Of a DNA stretch of 64,000 nt, positions 1 to 7,546 are shown one piece after another. The DNA lies in the NCBI GenBank assembly GCA_016699045.1, contig CP064957.1, forward strand, positions 434,001-498,000, given 5' to 3'. A model generated the notes under the pieces. That model was not told the origin of the DNA, did no database searches, and saw only the letters and a list, made by a program, of their open reading frames with translations. Position 1 is the stretch's first letter. The number at the start of each line of letters is the position of its first letter. The position numbers and the translations under genes are program-made. Source of the DNA: a bacterium (GTDB lineage Bacteria > Babelota > Babeliae > Babelales > RVW-14).

Positions 1-23
1 CCAGAGCAGTTTTTTGTATCTTT

Positions 24-143
24 CCGTTCGTGCTGAGCCTGTCGAAGCATCTGAACGGGCTCTTTTTTGTCTGTCTGAAAAGCCGAGAAGAATCGAAGCC
101 CACTTCTATCCCGCCATACTTCGACAAGCTCAGCACGAGCGGG
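24..143. repeat. Inverted-repeat intergenic element (REP-like), copy A
   Basis: Two ~24-base arms face each other: the left arm at 24-48 (core GTGCTGAGCCTGTCGAAG) and the right arm at 119-143 (core CTTCGACAAGCTCAGCAC), differing at about two positions. Related elements occur near 12.93 kb and 51.31 kb. Short ORFs inside it are by-products of the repeat. I see no gene in the first 377 bases. Function is unknown; it resembles widespread intergenic palindromic repeats. Confidence 0.7.
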
Positions 144-377
144 ATCATGATGCAAAAACAGAAAAATGTATGCAATCTTTTGGAATATACAAGTGTGGCC
201 ATCGACGGTGAGTAAAGGGTCAATCATTTAATTTACAAAAATCATAATGATCGAAAGAGCGTTATATAAACAGAAAACGTACCCCTACTTTTCTAAATAA
301 TATTCTTGGTGTAGCATAAAGAACGCTTGCTAGCCACCTGCCCTTATTTAATGTAATAATCAAACAAGGAGTTTTTC

Positions 378-1127
378 ATGTCATTATTTTTCTATTGCCT
401 CGTTATCGTCATTTTTGGCGTGGGGGTACTTTTTTACGTTCGCAGCACACAAGAAACATCAATACAGAAAACAACCACACGCGCACTGCGCACGTTTGGC
501 GATCTCAAATATCCGTTTTCACTGCCAGCACTGCTGTATACTTACAATGCTCTTGAGCCACACATCGACGAAGCAACCATGAATATTCATCACACCAAAC
601 ATCATCAAGCGTACATCAACAGCTTGAATGAATGCCTTGAAAAACATCCAGAATTTCAAAGCAAGTCACTCGTTGATTTAATTGCTCACACCAAAACATT
701 ACCAGAAAGTTTACTCAAGGTCGTTGAAAATCATGGTGGTGGACATGCCAATCATTCAATGTTTTGGCTGATTATGTCACCACAAGGCGGCGGACAACCT
801 GAAGGCAAATTAGCACAAGCAATTGATAAGACATTTGGTTCTTTTGAAAATTTTAAGAAATTGTTTATTGAAGCAGCAAAAACACGTTTTGGCAGCGGTT
901 GGGCATGGTTATGTGTTGATAGCGATAATAATTTGGTGATCACATCAACCGCCAATCAAGACAATCCCATGATGGATGGATTAATCCCTGTTCTTGGCTT
1001 GGACATATGGGAACATGCGTATTATTTAAAATACCAAAACAAACGCATTGATTATGTTAACACGTGGTGGAATGTAATCAACTGGCCTGTGGTTGCTGAG
1101 TATTTTGCAAAGGCATGCTCAAAGTAA
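378..1127 (+). CDS. sodA: Superoxide dismutase, Mn-type, with N-terminal membrane anchor
   Basis: Converts superoxide to peroxide and oxygen. The protein has 249 residues. The Fe/Mn SOD fold starts near residue 44, and all four metal ligands are visible: His71 (in NIHHTKHH), His123 (GGHANHSMFW), Asp209 and His213 (LDIWEHAYY). Gln194 in TANQD and the GGHANH context fit the Mn-preferring subgroup rather than the Fe form. Unlike cytosolic SodA, it begins with a ~20-residue hydrophobic segment (MSLFFYCLVIVIFGVGVLFY), so it is probably anchored in the membrane facing the periplasm or is exported. AAGGAG lies 7 bases before the ATG. Its 3' end overlaps the convergent mevalonate kinase gene by 50 bases. 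Metal preference is inferred from sequence only. Confidence 0.93.
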   Translation: MSLFFYCLVIVIFGVGVLFYVRSTQETSIQKTTTRALRTFGDLKYPFSLPALLYTYNALEPHIDEATMNIHHTKHHQAYINSLNECLEKHPEFQSKSLVDLIAHTKTLPESLLKVVENHGGGHANHSMFWLIMSPQGGGQPEGKLAQAIDKTFGSFENFKKLFIEAAKTRFGSGWAWLCVDSDNNLVITSTANQDNPMMDGLIPVLGLDIWEHAYYLKYQNKRIDYVNTWWNVINWPVVAEYFAKACSK

Positions 1128-2025
1128 CCGGCATCACAAAAAAATTTTGCGCTTGTAAAGCAGTAGCGACTTCGTGTTGCTGCTGCTTATTTTTTGTCAA
1201 CGCAACAAGCGCCCCGCCAGCACCAGCTCCCGTCACTTTAACACTCAGCGCGCCGGCAGTAAGAGTCTTTTTGATAATAGCTTCAAGGTCCGCATTTGAA
1301 ACACCAAGCTCTTTCAATAACTCATGATTCATGGTCATGCACATGCTCAATGCCGTAAGATTGCCTTGCTCAACAGCTTGCACACCCAACGAAAAAAGTT
1401 TCTCATAATCAGCACACAAGCGAGCAAAACATTCAGACCGCCTAGCACGATAACGTTGAACTGCAACCACTGCACCACTCGTTTGACTACGCATGCCACT
1501 GTCAATCACAACAAAGTGCAGGTCTGCTCGTGATCCAAAAAAATGTAGGTCTTTGCCTTTTTCAAAAATAAAAAAGCCACCAAACGTTGCTGCCGTGTTA
1601 TCAATCCCACTCGGGTTGCCGTGCGCTATTTTCTCAGCCTGCAAAGCAGCCATACTGATAGCATTATCATCAAGATTGAGATTACATGTTTTGTTGATAG
1701 CTCGCGCAGTTGCCACCGCAGCTGCCGCACTGGAACCGGTACCGCCCGACATTACCACTAAATCGCCCGACAACGTAACTTCAAGCGATTGCGTGATGCC
1801 CAAAAAATTGATTATCGCTGATAAAAAATGATTCAGTTTTTCAGCCGAACATTTCAATGAATTATCAGCAAAACAACGCTGGTCAACAACGCGCGACGGA
1901 CCACTAATAATTTTTGCAACCGCATGGGTTTGCTGCGGCAATGCAAATACAAGAGCTGGCAAGCCATACACAACAAAATGCTCACCAAACAAAATTATTT
2001 TACCGTATCCACCCACATTACTCAT
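1078..2025 (-). CDS. mvk: Mevalonate kinase
   Basis: Phosphorylates mevalonate to 5-phosphomevalonate, committing it to isoprenoid synthesis. It is a GHMP kinase of 315 residues, a usual size for the short bacterial/archaeal form. Visible motifs are the N-terminal YGKIILFGEHFVVYG, the Gly/Ser-rich ATP loop VMSGGTGSSAAAA near residue 110, the substrate segment GNPSGIDN that carries the likely catalytic Asp, and the C-terminal VTGAGAGGALVAL loop. The ATG overlaps the stop of the upstream DUF35 gene as ATGA, so the two are probably translationally coupled. The other mevalonate genes lie on the opposite strand at 7.5-11 kb. The reading frame is intact. The specificity (mevalonate rather than phosphomevalonate or galactose) rests on motif similarity and context. 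Confidence 0.9.
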   Translation of the reverse strand: MSNVGGYGKIILFGEHFVVYGLPALVFALPQQTHAVAKIISGPSRVVDQRCFADNSLKCSAEKLNHFLSAIINFLGITQSLEVTLSGDLVVMSGGTGSSAAAAVATARAINKTCNLNLDDNAISMAALQAEKIAHGNPSGIDNTAATFGGFFIFEKGKDLHFFGSRADLHFVVIDSGMRSQTSGAVVAVQRYRARRSECFARLCADYEKLFSLGVQAVEQGNLTALSMCMTMNHELLKELGVSNADLEAIIKKTLTAGALSVKVTGAGAGGALVALTKNKQQQHEVATALQAQNFFVMPVTLSMPLQNTQQPQAS

Positions 2026-2426
2026 GCGCGATGCTCCGGCACAAATTTAAGACCGTAATGAATGATGCCATTCAGTCCAGAAACATAATATTTGCGCAGA
2101 GCTGCTCTTAAAGGCATACCAATGATCAGCTCTTCAAAATCAACATCAGCCAATTGCGTCATAATACGCGGACCATCTGCTAGTTGAACGAAACCAACAC
2201 AGTACGGCTCATACATTTTATGCTCACGCGGCGCATGCATGACCTGCGTAAACGACAAGAGCGTCGCACAATGACTCAACTCAACCGGCTTAAATTCCGT
2301 GCTTGCACACGTGCATAAATATTTTTTTGGATAAAATTTTTGATAACACACAGCACATTGCACCCCCATCAAGCGATATCGTTGAGGATACAAGCGCCAA
2401 TCGATAATCGGACTATCGCTAAACAT
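2022..2426 (-). CDS. DUF35 Zn-ribbon/OB-fold protein, probable thiolase-HMG-CoA synthase partner
   Basis: Small protein (134 residues) with an N-terminal rubredoxin-like Zn ribbon (VQCAVCYQKF then YLCTC, giving Cys24, Cys27, Cys38 and Cys40) followed by an OB-fold-like segment, the layout of the DUF35 family. In archaea, DUF35 proteins bridge acetoacetyl-CoA thiolase and HMG-CoA synthase so that the intermediate is passed within the complex. The matching archaeal-type thiolase and synthase are encoded at 8.8-11 kb, so the same role is inferred here. It is the first gene of a pair with mevalonate kinase (ATGA overlap). AAGGAG precedes the ATG by 7 bases. Confidence 0.82.
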   Translation of the reverse strand: MFSDSPIIDWRLYPQRYRLMGVQCAVCYQKFYPKKYLCTCASTEFKPVELSHCATLLSFTQVMHAPREHKMYEPYCVGFVQLADGPRIMTQLADVDFEELIIGMPLRAALRKYYVSGLNGIIHYGLKFVPEHRA

Positions 2427-2485
2427 ACGCCACTCCTTATTTTTCTTGATCGATAAATATCACCAAAGTATAGGCGTATCTTTAT

Positions 2486-2518
2486 AAAAAAAAAGCCTGC
2501 GAATGCAATTCGCAAGCT
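2486..2518 (-). terminator. Rho-independent terminator after the ankyrin gene at 2.5-3.0 kb
   Basis: On the minus strand an AT-rich-loop hairpin (arms around TGCGAA/TTCGCA, 2495-2518) is followed by a run of nine U (A-run at 2486-2494 on the plus strand). Confidence 0.75.
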
Positions 2519-2544
2519 CTCAATACATAACATTTCTATACAAT

Positions 2545-3048
2545 TTATTTATTACCAAAATTTTCAAGATCAGTAATCAACTCAGCAAGTTCTGCCGGCA
2601 TAAGGCCTTCAAAATCTTTCTTTAAAACACTCGCCCCAGCATAAATTAGTGTTGCTTGAATTTCAACAAACTTGACTGCCACCGCAATATGCAAAGGCGT
2701 CCATCCACAACTTTTTTCTGGCTTATTAATAAAATAATGAAATTCGTCATCTGAAAGACATGCTCGCGCCCGTTTTATAAGATTTTCTACCAATGAAAGA
2801 TTTCCATCGTACACAGCACTATGAAGGATTGTAAGATCATTCTCGTTAGTTTCTAACAATAAAAAACGATCTCGTTCACGTGGCTCTAATTCGCGTCGCT
2901 CTAAAAAGGTCTGCTCAAAATTTTGCGAAAACTTTTGTATACAACCTTCAAAGTCTCCATACATTCGGCCCGTAAATTCTCGACCAGCAAAAAGCAAACT
3001 CTGCGAACAAAGAAAAACAACTATCAATTTGACGTAAAAGTTACGCAT
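2545..3048 (-). CDS. Short secreted ankyrin-repeat protein
   Basis: Protein of 167 residues starting with a clear signal peptide (MRNFYVKLIVVFLCSQSLLFAG). The C-terminal half carries two ankyrin-like units: one around LTILHSAVYDGNLSLVENLI and one with the TPLHIAV signature (GWTPLHIAVAVKFVEIQATL). Ankyrin repeats mediate protein-protein binding; as an exported protein of a host-associated bacterium it could bind host or envelope proteins, but the partner is unknown. It is downstream of, and on the same strand as, the secreted repeat proteins at 3.2-7.3 kb but is separated from them by a terminator hairpin. The minus-strand terminator at 2486-2518 follows it. Confidence 0.82.
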   Translation of the reverse strand: MRNFYVKLIVVFLCSQSLLFAGREFTGRMYGDFEGCIQKFSQNFEQTFLERRELEPRERDRFLLLETNENDLTILHSAVYDGNLSLVENLIKRARACLSDDEFHYFINKPEKSCGWTPLHIAVAVKFVEIQATLIYAGASVLKKDFEGLMPAELAELITDLENFGNK

Positions 3049-3162
3049 AGAAAAATCCCTTGTTTCTTAGCTGTGTTTATAGAGTGAAGGCACATATTTT
3101 TTCCGTGCAAAAACTTTATCAAACAATGAGTTATTGTCAAACAACAAAAAATTATGGCATAA

Positions 3163-3191
3163 GAAAAGGCCGCTAAAAAAGCGGCCTTTTC
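3163..3191. terminator. Bidirectional terminator hairpin
   Basis: Twelve-base perfect stem GAAAAGGCCGCT/AGCGGCCTTTTC with a 5-A loop and T-rich flanks. It sits just beyond the stop of the 598-residue protein gene (minus strand). Confidence 0.85.
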
Positions 3192-3242
3192 TTATTTTGC
3201 TAGCGAATTTAAAATTCACTCAAACTTAGTTAAAATTGGCGC

Positions 3243-5039
3243 TTATTTTTTGCCTTTTTTACCTTTGTATTCTTTCTTACCTTGGTATTTGTTGTATTTG
3301 TTGTATTTGCCACCTTGACCGCCTTGAGCTGCCATTGCTTGAAGATTTTTAACTTGGTCCATATAATACTGAATTGGCTGCAACGCTGCCTGAACTAATG
3401 GATTATTTTGCGACTTAATATTCTTCAAATTTTGTAAATCTTCTTGTACTACAGTCACTACGGCAACTTGCTCATCAAGAGATGTATTTGCAGCGTTTGG
3501 CATCATTTTAGCTACCACAGCAATATCAGTCAAAGTCTTAACAATCAACTGTGGCATTAGAGCAACAGTATTTCTCGCAGCCTGAATTGTTGGATTTTGA
3601 TTTAAAGCAGCTTGAACTGATGAATCACTTGAAACCTCAGGAACAGCCAAAGCAGCATTAACCGCTTGAACTGCCGGTACTACAGCAACCATATTTTTTA
3701 CATTATTCCAATCCGAGATGTTAACTACTAGGCTGGCCAATGTTGCAATGTCAGTCAATGCTTGCGTAATTTGTTGAGCTGACGCTGCTGATGTTCCAGA
3801 AACTTGAGTAACACCTTGTGGCACAACAAGAGCCGCTCTAATTGCTGGCGTCAAAGCAGCCACAACTGATGGATCATTAGCCACAACCGGATCTGTTAAA
3901 TCGTTGTTAACTGTTTGAACGGCTGACGTCATAGGAGCACCGGTAACTCCTGCATTAACAAGAACACTCAACGCAGCAATATCGCTCAATGTCCGCGTAA
4001 CCGCTGGATTTGCAACTGGAGCTGGACCTGCCACTACGACTGGCGGCACTGGGTCAACAGAAACAACTACTGGAGGTACTGGAGTACCTGTTGGCGTTAC
4101 TGGACTTACTGCAATCCTACCTTGTAAAGCAGTAATTGCTTGACTCAAAGCAGTTTGAATACTTGAATCCAACGATGGCATACCTTGGAATGCTTGCAAC
4201 GCATTAAGAGCTAATTGAGCTGGCGAAGAACCTGGAGCAGGGTTTGCCAACGCACTCAAAGCCGCTACTATTTTATCAGCTGCTACTTTTTCAGCTGCTG
4301 TTTTTTCAGCCAATATTTGAGCTGCCGCTTGTGTTGCTTGAGCTGCTGCTTGAGCTGCTTTATCTGCTGCTTGAGCTGCTTTTTCAGCTGCTGCTTGAGC
4401 TGCTGCCGTTGCATCAGGCGTTCCAGTCGAAGCTGCTACCGCCGCTGCTTGCGTCGCTGTCGCTGCTGCTTGCGTTGCAACCGCTGCTGCTTGTGTTGCT
4501 GCTGGCGTTCCTGTCGCTGCAGCTGTTACTGCTGCTTGTGTTGCTGCAGCTGCTGCTGTCGTTGCAGCTACTGCTGCTGCTGCCGACGTACCAGTCGCTG
4601 CTGATTCAGCTACTGCTTGCGTTGCCGAAGCTGCTGCTTGCGTTGCTGCTTGAGTTGCTGCCGCTGCTACCGGTGCCGAAGGAGTTGACCCCACTGCCGT
4701 CAAGCTTGCAATTACGGGAGTAATTGCTTTTTGATCAGCTTTTGATAACAATGGGGAAGAACTTAAAAATTGAAGCAATGTCTGTAATTGAGTAACACTC
4801 GCTGCATGTTCGCTTATCAATTGCATTAGCAAATTAGCAAACGCTTGCTGCGTTTGAGCAGTAAAAGTACCCGCGCTATTAGAAGTAGCCAACGATGTAA
4901 CATTATTTATCAATGTACTATCAATCGATTGTCCACTGAATTGATTGATCGAATTTTGAACTGACGCATCATCTGCGTAAGCCATGCTGGTTGCCAACAT
5001 CGCAACCCCAGCAAGTGATTTTATAAACTTCTTATTCAT
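3243..5039 (-). CDS. Secreted Ala/Thr/Gln-rich repeat protein with basic tail
   Basis: Unrecognised protein of 598 residues, last in a same-strand set of three related secreted proteins. It has a signal peptide (about 22 residues, cut near AYA-DD). Residues ~25-115 are one copy of the repeat domain shared with the neighbours (GTFTAQTQQAFANLL, then SSPLLSKADQK). Then comes ~150 residues of degenerate ATQAA/AAATQ low complexity. The second half holds about three ~70-residue units, each beginning L(T/S)DIA and containing VQ.VN and VQAAL/ALTP segments. The end is Gly/Lys/Tyr-rich (KYNKYNKYQGKKEYKGKKGKK). Composition suggests an extracellular fibrous or surface protein. GGAG precedes the ATG. No enzymatic motif is visible. 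Confidence 0.85.
   Translation of the reverse strand: MNKKFIKSLAGVAMLATSMAYADDASVQNSINQFSGQSIDSTLINNVTSLATSNSAGTFTAQTQQAFANLLMQLISEHAASVTQLQTLLQFLSSSPLLSKADQKAITPVIASLTAVGSTPSAPVAAAATQAATQAAASATQAVAESAATGTSAAAAVAATTAAAAATQAAVTAAATGTPAATQAAAVATQAAATATQAAAVAASTGTPDATAAAQAAAEKAAQAADKAAQAAAQATQAAAQILAEKTAAEKVAADKIVAALSALANPAPGSSPAQLALNALQAFQGMPSLDSSIQTALSQAITALQGRIAVSPVTPTGTPVPPVVVSVDPVPPVVVAGPAPVANPAVTRTLSDIAALSVLVNAGVTGAPMTSAVQTVNNDLTDPVVANDPSVVAALTPAIRAALVVPQGVTQVSGTSAASAQQITQALTDIATLASLVVNISDWNNVKNMVAVVPAVQAVNAALAVPEVSSDSSVQAALNQNPTIQAARNTVALMPQLIVKTLTDIAVVAKMMPNAANTSLDEQVAVVTVVQEDLQNLKNIKSQNNPLVQAALQPIQYYMDQVKNLQAMAAQGGQGGKYNKYNKYQGKKEYKGKKGKK
4270..4680 (-). repeat. Low-complexity Ala-Thr-Gln coding repeat
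   Basis: Within the 598-residue protein gene, GCN-rich codons repeat imperfectly as (GCA ACA CAA GCA GCN)n-like units, giving long Ala tracts with periodic Thr-Gln. On the other strand this appears as Cys/Leu-rich open frames that are not genes. The synonymous positions vary, so the repetition is older at the protein level than a fresh slippage tract. Confidence 0.8.
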
Positions 5040-5059
5040 GATTAAATTCTCCTATTTTT

Positions 5060-5857
5060 TTAATTTTGATCAGCGGATTGATCATCTACAACTGAGTCTT
5101 CTGTCTCGGCATTGTCTGCTGCTACAGTTGTACCTGATGTGGCAGTAGTGGTACTTTTGGTTACTTTTTTCCCTTTACCTTTTTTACGTATTTTTTTGCC
5201 TGTTTTTTGACTACCAACATTGCCTACAGCTTTTTTACCAGCTTTTTTCACTTTGCCTACTTTAACTTTTCCGGCACGAGCTTTCTTAATATTCTTAGCG
5301 ACTTGAGCTTTCGTAGAAACTTGTTTCTTACCAACGGAAGGTTGCCCCAACGTTGGAACATTTTGCATAGCTTGTGGCAAATTCGGTATCAATGTCGAGA
5401 TAACATATTGTTGTTGTGCTTGTGCCAAAAGAGGCGAAGTACTTGCTTGTACTAACAAATTGCGCATTGCAGTTGTAAGATCATTATGTTCTTTTAATAC
5501 TTGTGCAACGCCACTACCAACCGCACGATGCGTTTTACCGGTAAAATCGCCAGCATCTGCTTCTGAGGCCAATTTAACCAATTCATTTATTTTATCAGCG
5601 TGCGATTTGTTACTTAAATCTTGCAATGACTTTTGAATGCTTTCATCGGTAAGATCTTTGGTAGAGGCTTTTGCCGAACCAGCCGGTTTAACAGCGACTA
5701 GCTTTTTAACTTTAACTACCTTCTTAGCTTTTTTCTTACCCGTTTTACCCGTCTTGACTGTCTTGACTGTCGAGTCTGATTTAGCTGCAAACATGGCACT
5801 TGATGCCAACGTAAGGGCTATTAACAAGAGCCCACTCAAACTTATCTTCTTCATCAT
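5060..5857 (-). CDS. Secreted Lys-rich protein with one shared repeat domain
   Basis: Unrecognised protein of 265 residues. It has a signal peptide (MMKKISLSGLLLIALTLASSAMFAA), then a strongly basic linker (KTGKTGKKKAKKVVKVKK). One copy of the ~100-residue repeat shared with its neighbours follows (about residues 65-170; DAGDFTGKTHRAVGSG and STSPLLAQAQQQYVISTLIPNL). A second Lys/Gly-rich region comes next, and the end is acidic (AETEDSVVDDQSADQN). Only 20 bases separate it from the next gene downstream, so they are probably co-transcribed. The alternating basic and acidic low-complexity blocks suggest binding to polyanions such as nucleic acid or cell-surface polymers, but this is inference. 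Confidence 0.83.
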   Translation of the reverse strand: MMKKISLSGLLLIALTLASSAMFAAKSDSTVKTVKTGKTGKKKAKKVVKVKKLVAVKPAGSAKASTKDLTDESIQKSLQDLSNKSHADKINELVKLASEADAGDFTGKTHRAVGSGVAQVLKEHNDLTTAMRNLLVQASTSPLLAQAQQQYVISTLIPNLPQAMQNVPTLGQPSVGKKQVSTKAQVAKNIKKARAGKVKVGKVKKAGKKAVGNVGSQKTGKKIRKKGKGKKVTKSTTTATSGTTVAADNAETEDSVVDDQSADQN

Positions 5858-6057
5858 CGATCTCCTTATTATTTCGATTCCTCAGCTTTCGCTGTAATCT
5901 CTTCCACTTCCTTTACTACTTTCTTACTTATTTACTTGTCGCTCATAATGAGATGCTTTGGTAACAGCGTAAGATTCTGTTCCTGCACCAAAGTTTAAAA
6001 AATAGCCTGCACTATGTTTCCACTCATCTCATATCTCCTCTTTTCATCATAATTCAT

Positions 6058-7332
6058 TTAATTCACACTATTCGTTTTAGGATTTTTTTTCATCATCTTT
6101 TTGCCAATCTTGGCTCCCTTTCGAGCGCCACTTTTTTGCTGTTGAGCTTTTTTCCGTTGTTTTTTAGTGCCTACTCTTTTGCCAGGCTTGGTTGGAGTAC
6201 CCGCTTGATTATCACGTACTACCACCACAGGCTTGATCTGCTCCGGTATCATGGTCGAAGAAACGTACGTTTGTTGGTCTTTAGTTAAAAGTGGAGACGT
6301 ACGCGCTGCATTAAGCAAATCAAGTGTTTTCTTTGCAATATCTTTACTTTGCGTAGCAAGCGCTACCAATGCATCCGCATATGCTTGCTGCGTTGCGGTA
6401 CTAAAAGCACCCGCACTAGCCCCTGCTGTTAATTTTGACAAAAAGCGCAACCGATCATCAAGCAACGGCTGTTTGCTAATACTTGCCAGCAAGCGCGTTA
6501 CGCGGTCATCAGTCAATACTTGCTGCGTCACGTCTGCCGACTCAACCATTGATGCATTTGCTACCGTCGCAACCGCTGGCGATACACCAAGCACATTTGC
6601 TTGTTTTAAATCTTTGAATTTGTCCAACGCTGGCAATAATTGCTGGCTTACATACTGACGACGCACCTTATCCAGCAAAGGTACATTGCCTTGCAAAACG
6701 TTTCGCATCAACTCACGCAATTGCGCTTGTGCCTGATCAGACTGACTGGCGCGTTGATCGTACAACTGAACAAGTGATTTATAAAACATATCACGAATGC
6801 CAGCATTAAGAACCACTCGCAAGCCACCCTTGGTAGAAAAGTTAGTTGGATTTGCAAGCGCTGAAAGACTTTGCAAACTATCCTGAAAGGTAGTTTTTTG
6901 TGCTGCCGCCATAACAAGACTCTTTAAAAGTCTTGGCACCATGGTTTTTGCCACATACTTTTGCTGGACCGGAGAAAGCAATGAACTCGCTTGTGCTCGA
7001 GAAAGAATCGGCAACATGGCAAGCTGCGTACCTTCAGTTGTAGCCAATTTGTTGGTAGCATCAAGTAAATTACCAAAATCAGTTTTGGTTCTAGCATTAA
7101 ATGTCGCCCTACCAGAACGGTCAAGCAACAAAGATAGCGCTTGAATTTTCTGATCCACAACTGCCATAGCCCCAATTTTGGTAAAATAACTCTTAATAAG
7201 GGTATCAATATCTGCCTGACTTGCAAAATTGTCTGGAATATTAAAAGCCGCAAAAGCAACGGAATGCATTGTCAGCACAGCTACCGCCAGCAACACACAC
7301 ACTTTCCTTACCATTGAGCACAATGTCGTCAT
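6058..7332 (-). CDS. Secreted protein with three copies of a novel ~100-residue repeat and basic tail
   Basis: Unrecognised protein of 424 residues, first of three same-strand related genes. A signal peptide ends near SVAFAA. Three consecutive repeat units follow, each closing with a conserved line: SSLLSPVQQKYVAKTMVPRL, then VPLLDKVRRQYVSQQLLPAL, then TSPLLTKDQQTYVSSTMIP. Units 1 and 3 also show the upstream signature F(N/S).RT/ATQ..(F/Y).(N/D)(L/A)L. The C-terminus is Lys/Arg-rich (KKQRKKAQQQKSGARKGAKIGKKMMKK). GGAG lies 4 bases before the ATG. No catalytic motif is visible; the units are predicted mostly helical from their composition. Confidence 0.85.
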   Translation of the reverse strand: MTTLCSMVRKVCVLLAVAVLTMHSVAFAAFNIPDNFASQADIDTLIKSYFTKIGAMAVVDQKIQALSLLLDRSGRATFNARTKTDFGNLLDATNKLATTEGTQLAMLPILSRAQASSLLSPVQQKYVAKTMVPRLLKSLVMAAAQKTTFQDSLQSLSALANPTNFSTKGGLRVVLNAGIRDMFYKSLVQLYDQRASQSDQAQAQLRELMRNVLQGNVPLLDKVRRQYVSQQLLPALDKFKDLKQANVLGVSPAVATVANASMVESADVTQQVLTDDRVTRLLASISKQPLLDDRLRFLSKLTAGASAGAFSTATQQAYADALVALATQSKDIAKKTLDLLNAARTSPLLTKDQQTYVSSTMIPEQIKPVVVVRDNQAGTPTKPGKRVGTKKQRKKAQQQKSGARKGAKIGKKMMKKNPKTNSVN

Positions 7333-7393
7333 GATACTCCTTCCTTATTATTACCGCCTACTACTTACAAAAATATCAAATAGCAATTACTAA

Positions 7394-7421
7394 TTGCAAT
7401 GATTTTAGTAAAAATTATAAG
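7394..7421 (+). promoter_or_regulatory. Possible promoter of the HMG-CoA reductase operon
   Basis: TTGCAA (7394-7399), a 16-base spacer, and TATAAG (7416-7421), leaving a leader of about 125 bases before the reductase start. The AT-rich background makes chance matches possible. Confidence 0.4.
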
Positions 7422-7546
7422 AACGAAAGCATTTTCAAGAATAAAAGCCTCAAGAATAAGCAATTGACAGAGGCCCGAATATCCATTACATTCCACGATA
7501 TTCTTCAAATTAGAGATAAACAAGCAAGCCAAAATAGACTGATCTC

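Noticed and set aside
14..215. Overlapping 61- and 65-codon ORFs at the left edge
   Set aside because: They are made by the inverted-repeat element and have no ribosome binding site.
4270..4680. Possible CRISPR-like or satellite array
   Set aside because: The repetition follows codons of an Ala-rich protein with no constant-length spacers or conserved palindromic repeat.
4215..4723. Plus-strand ORFs of 129 and 159 codons, one Cys/Arg-rich and one Leu-rich
   Set aside because: They are the reverse of the Ala/Thr/Gln codon repeat in the 598-residue protein gene; composition is extreme and no start signals exist.
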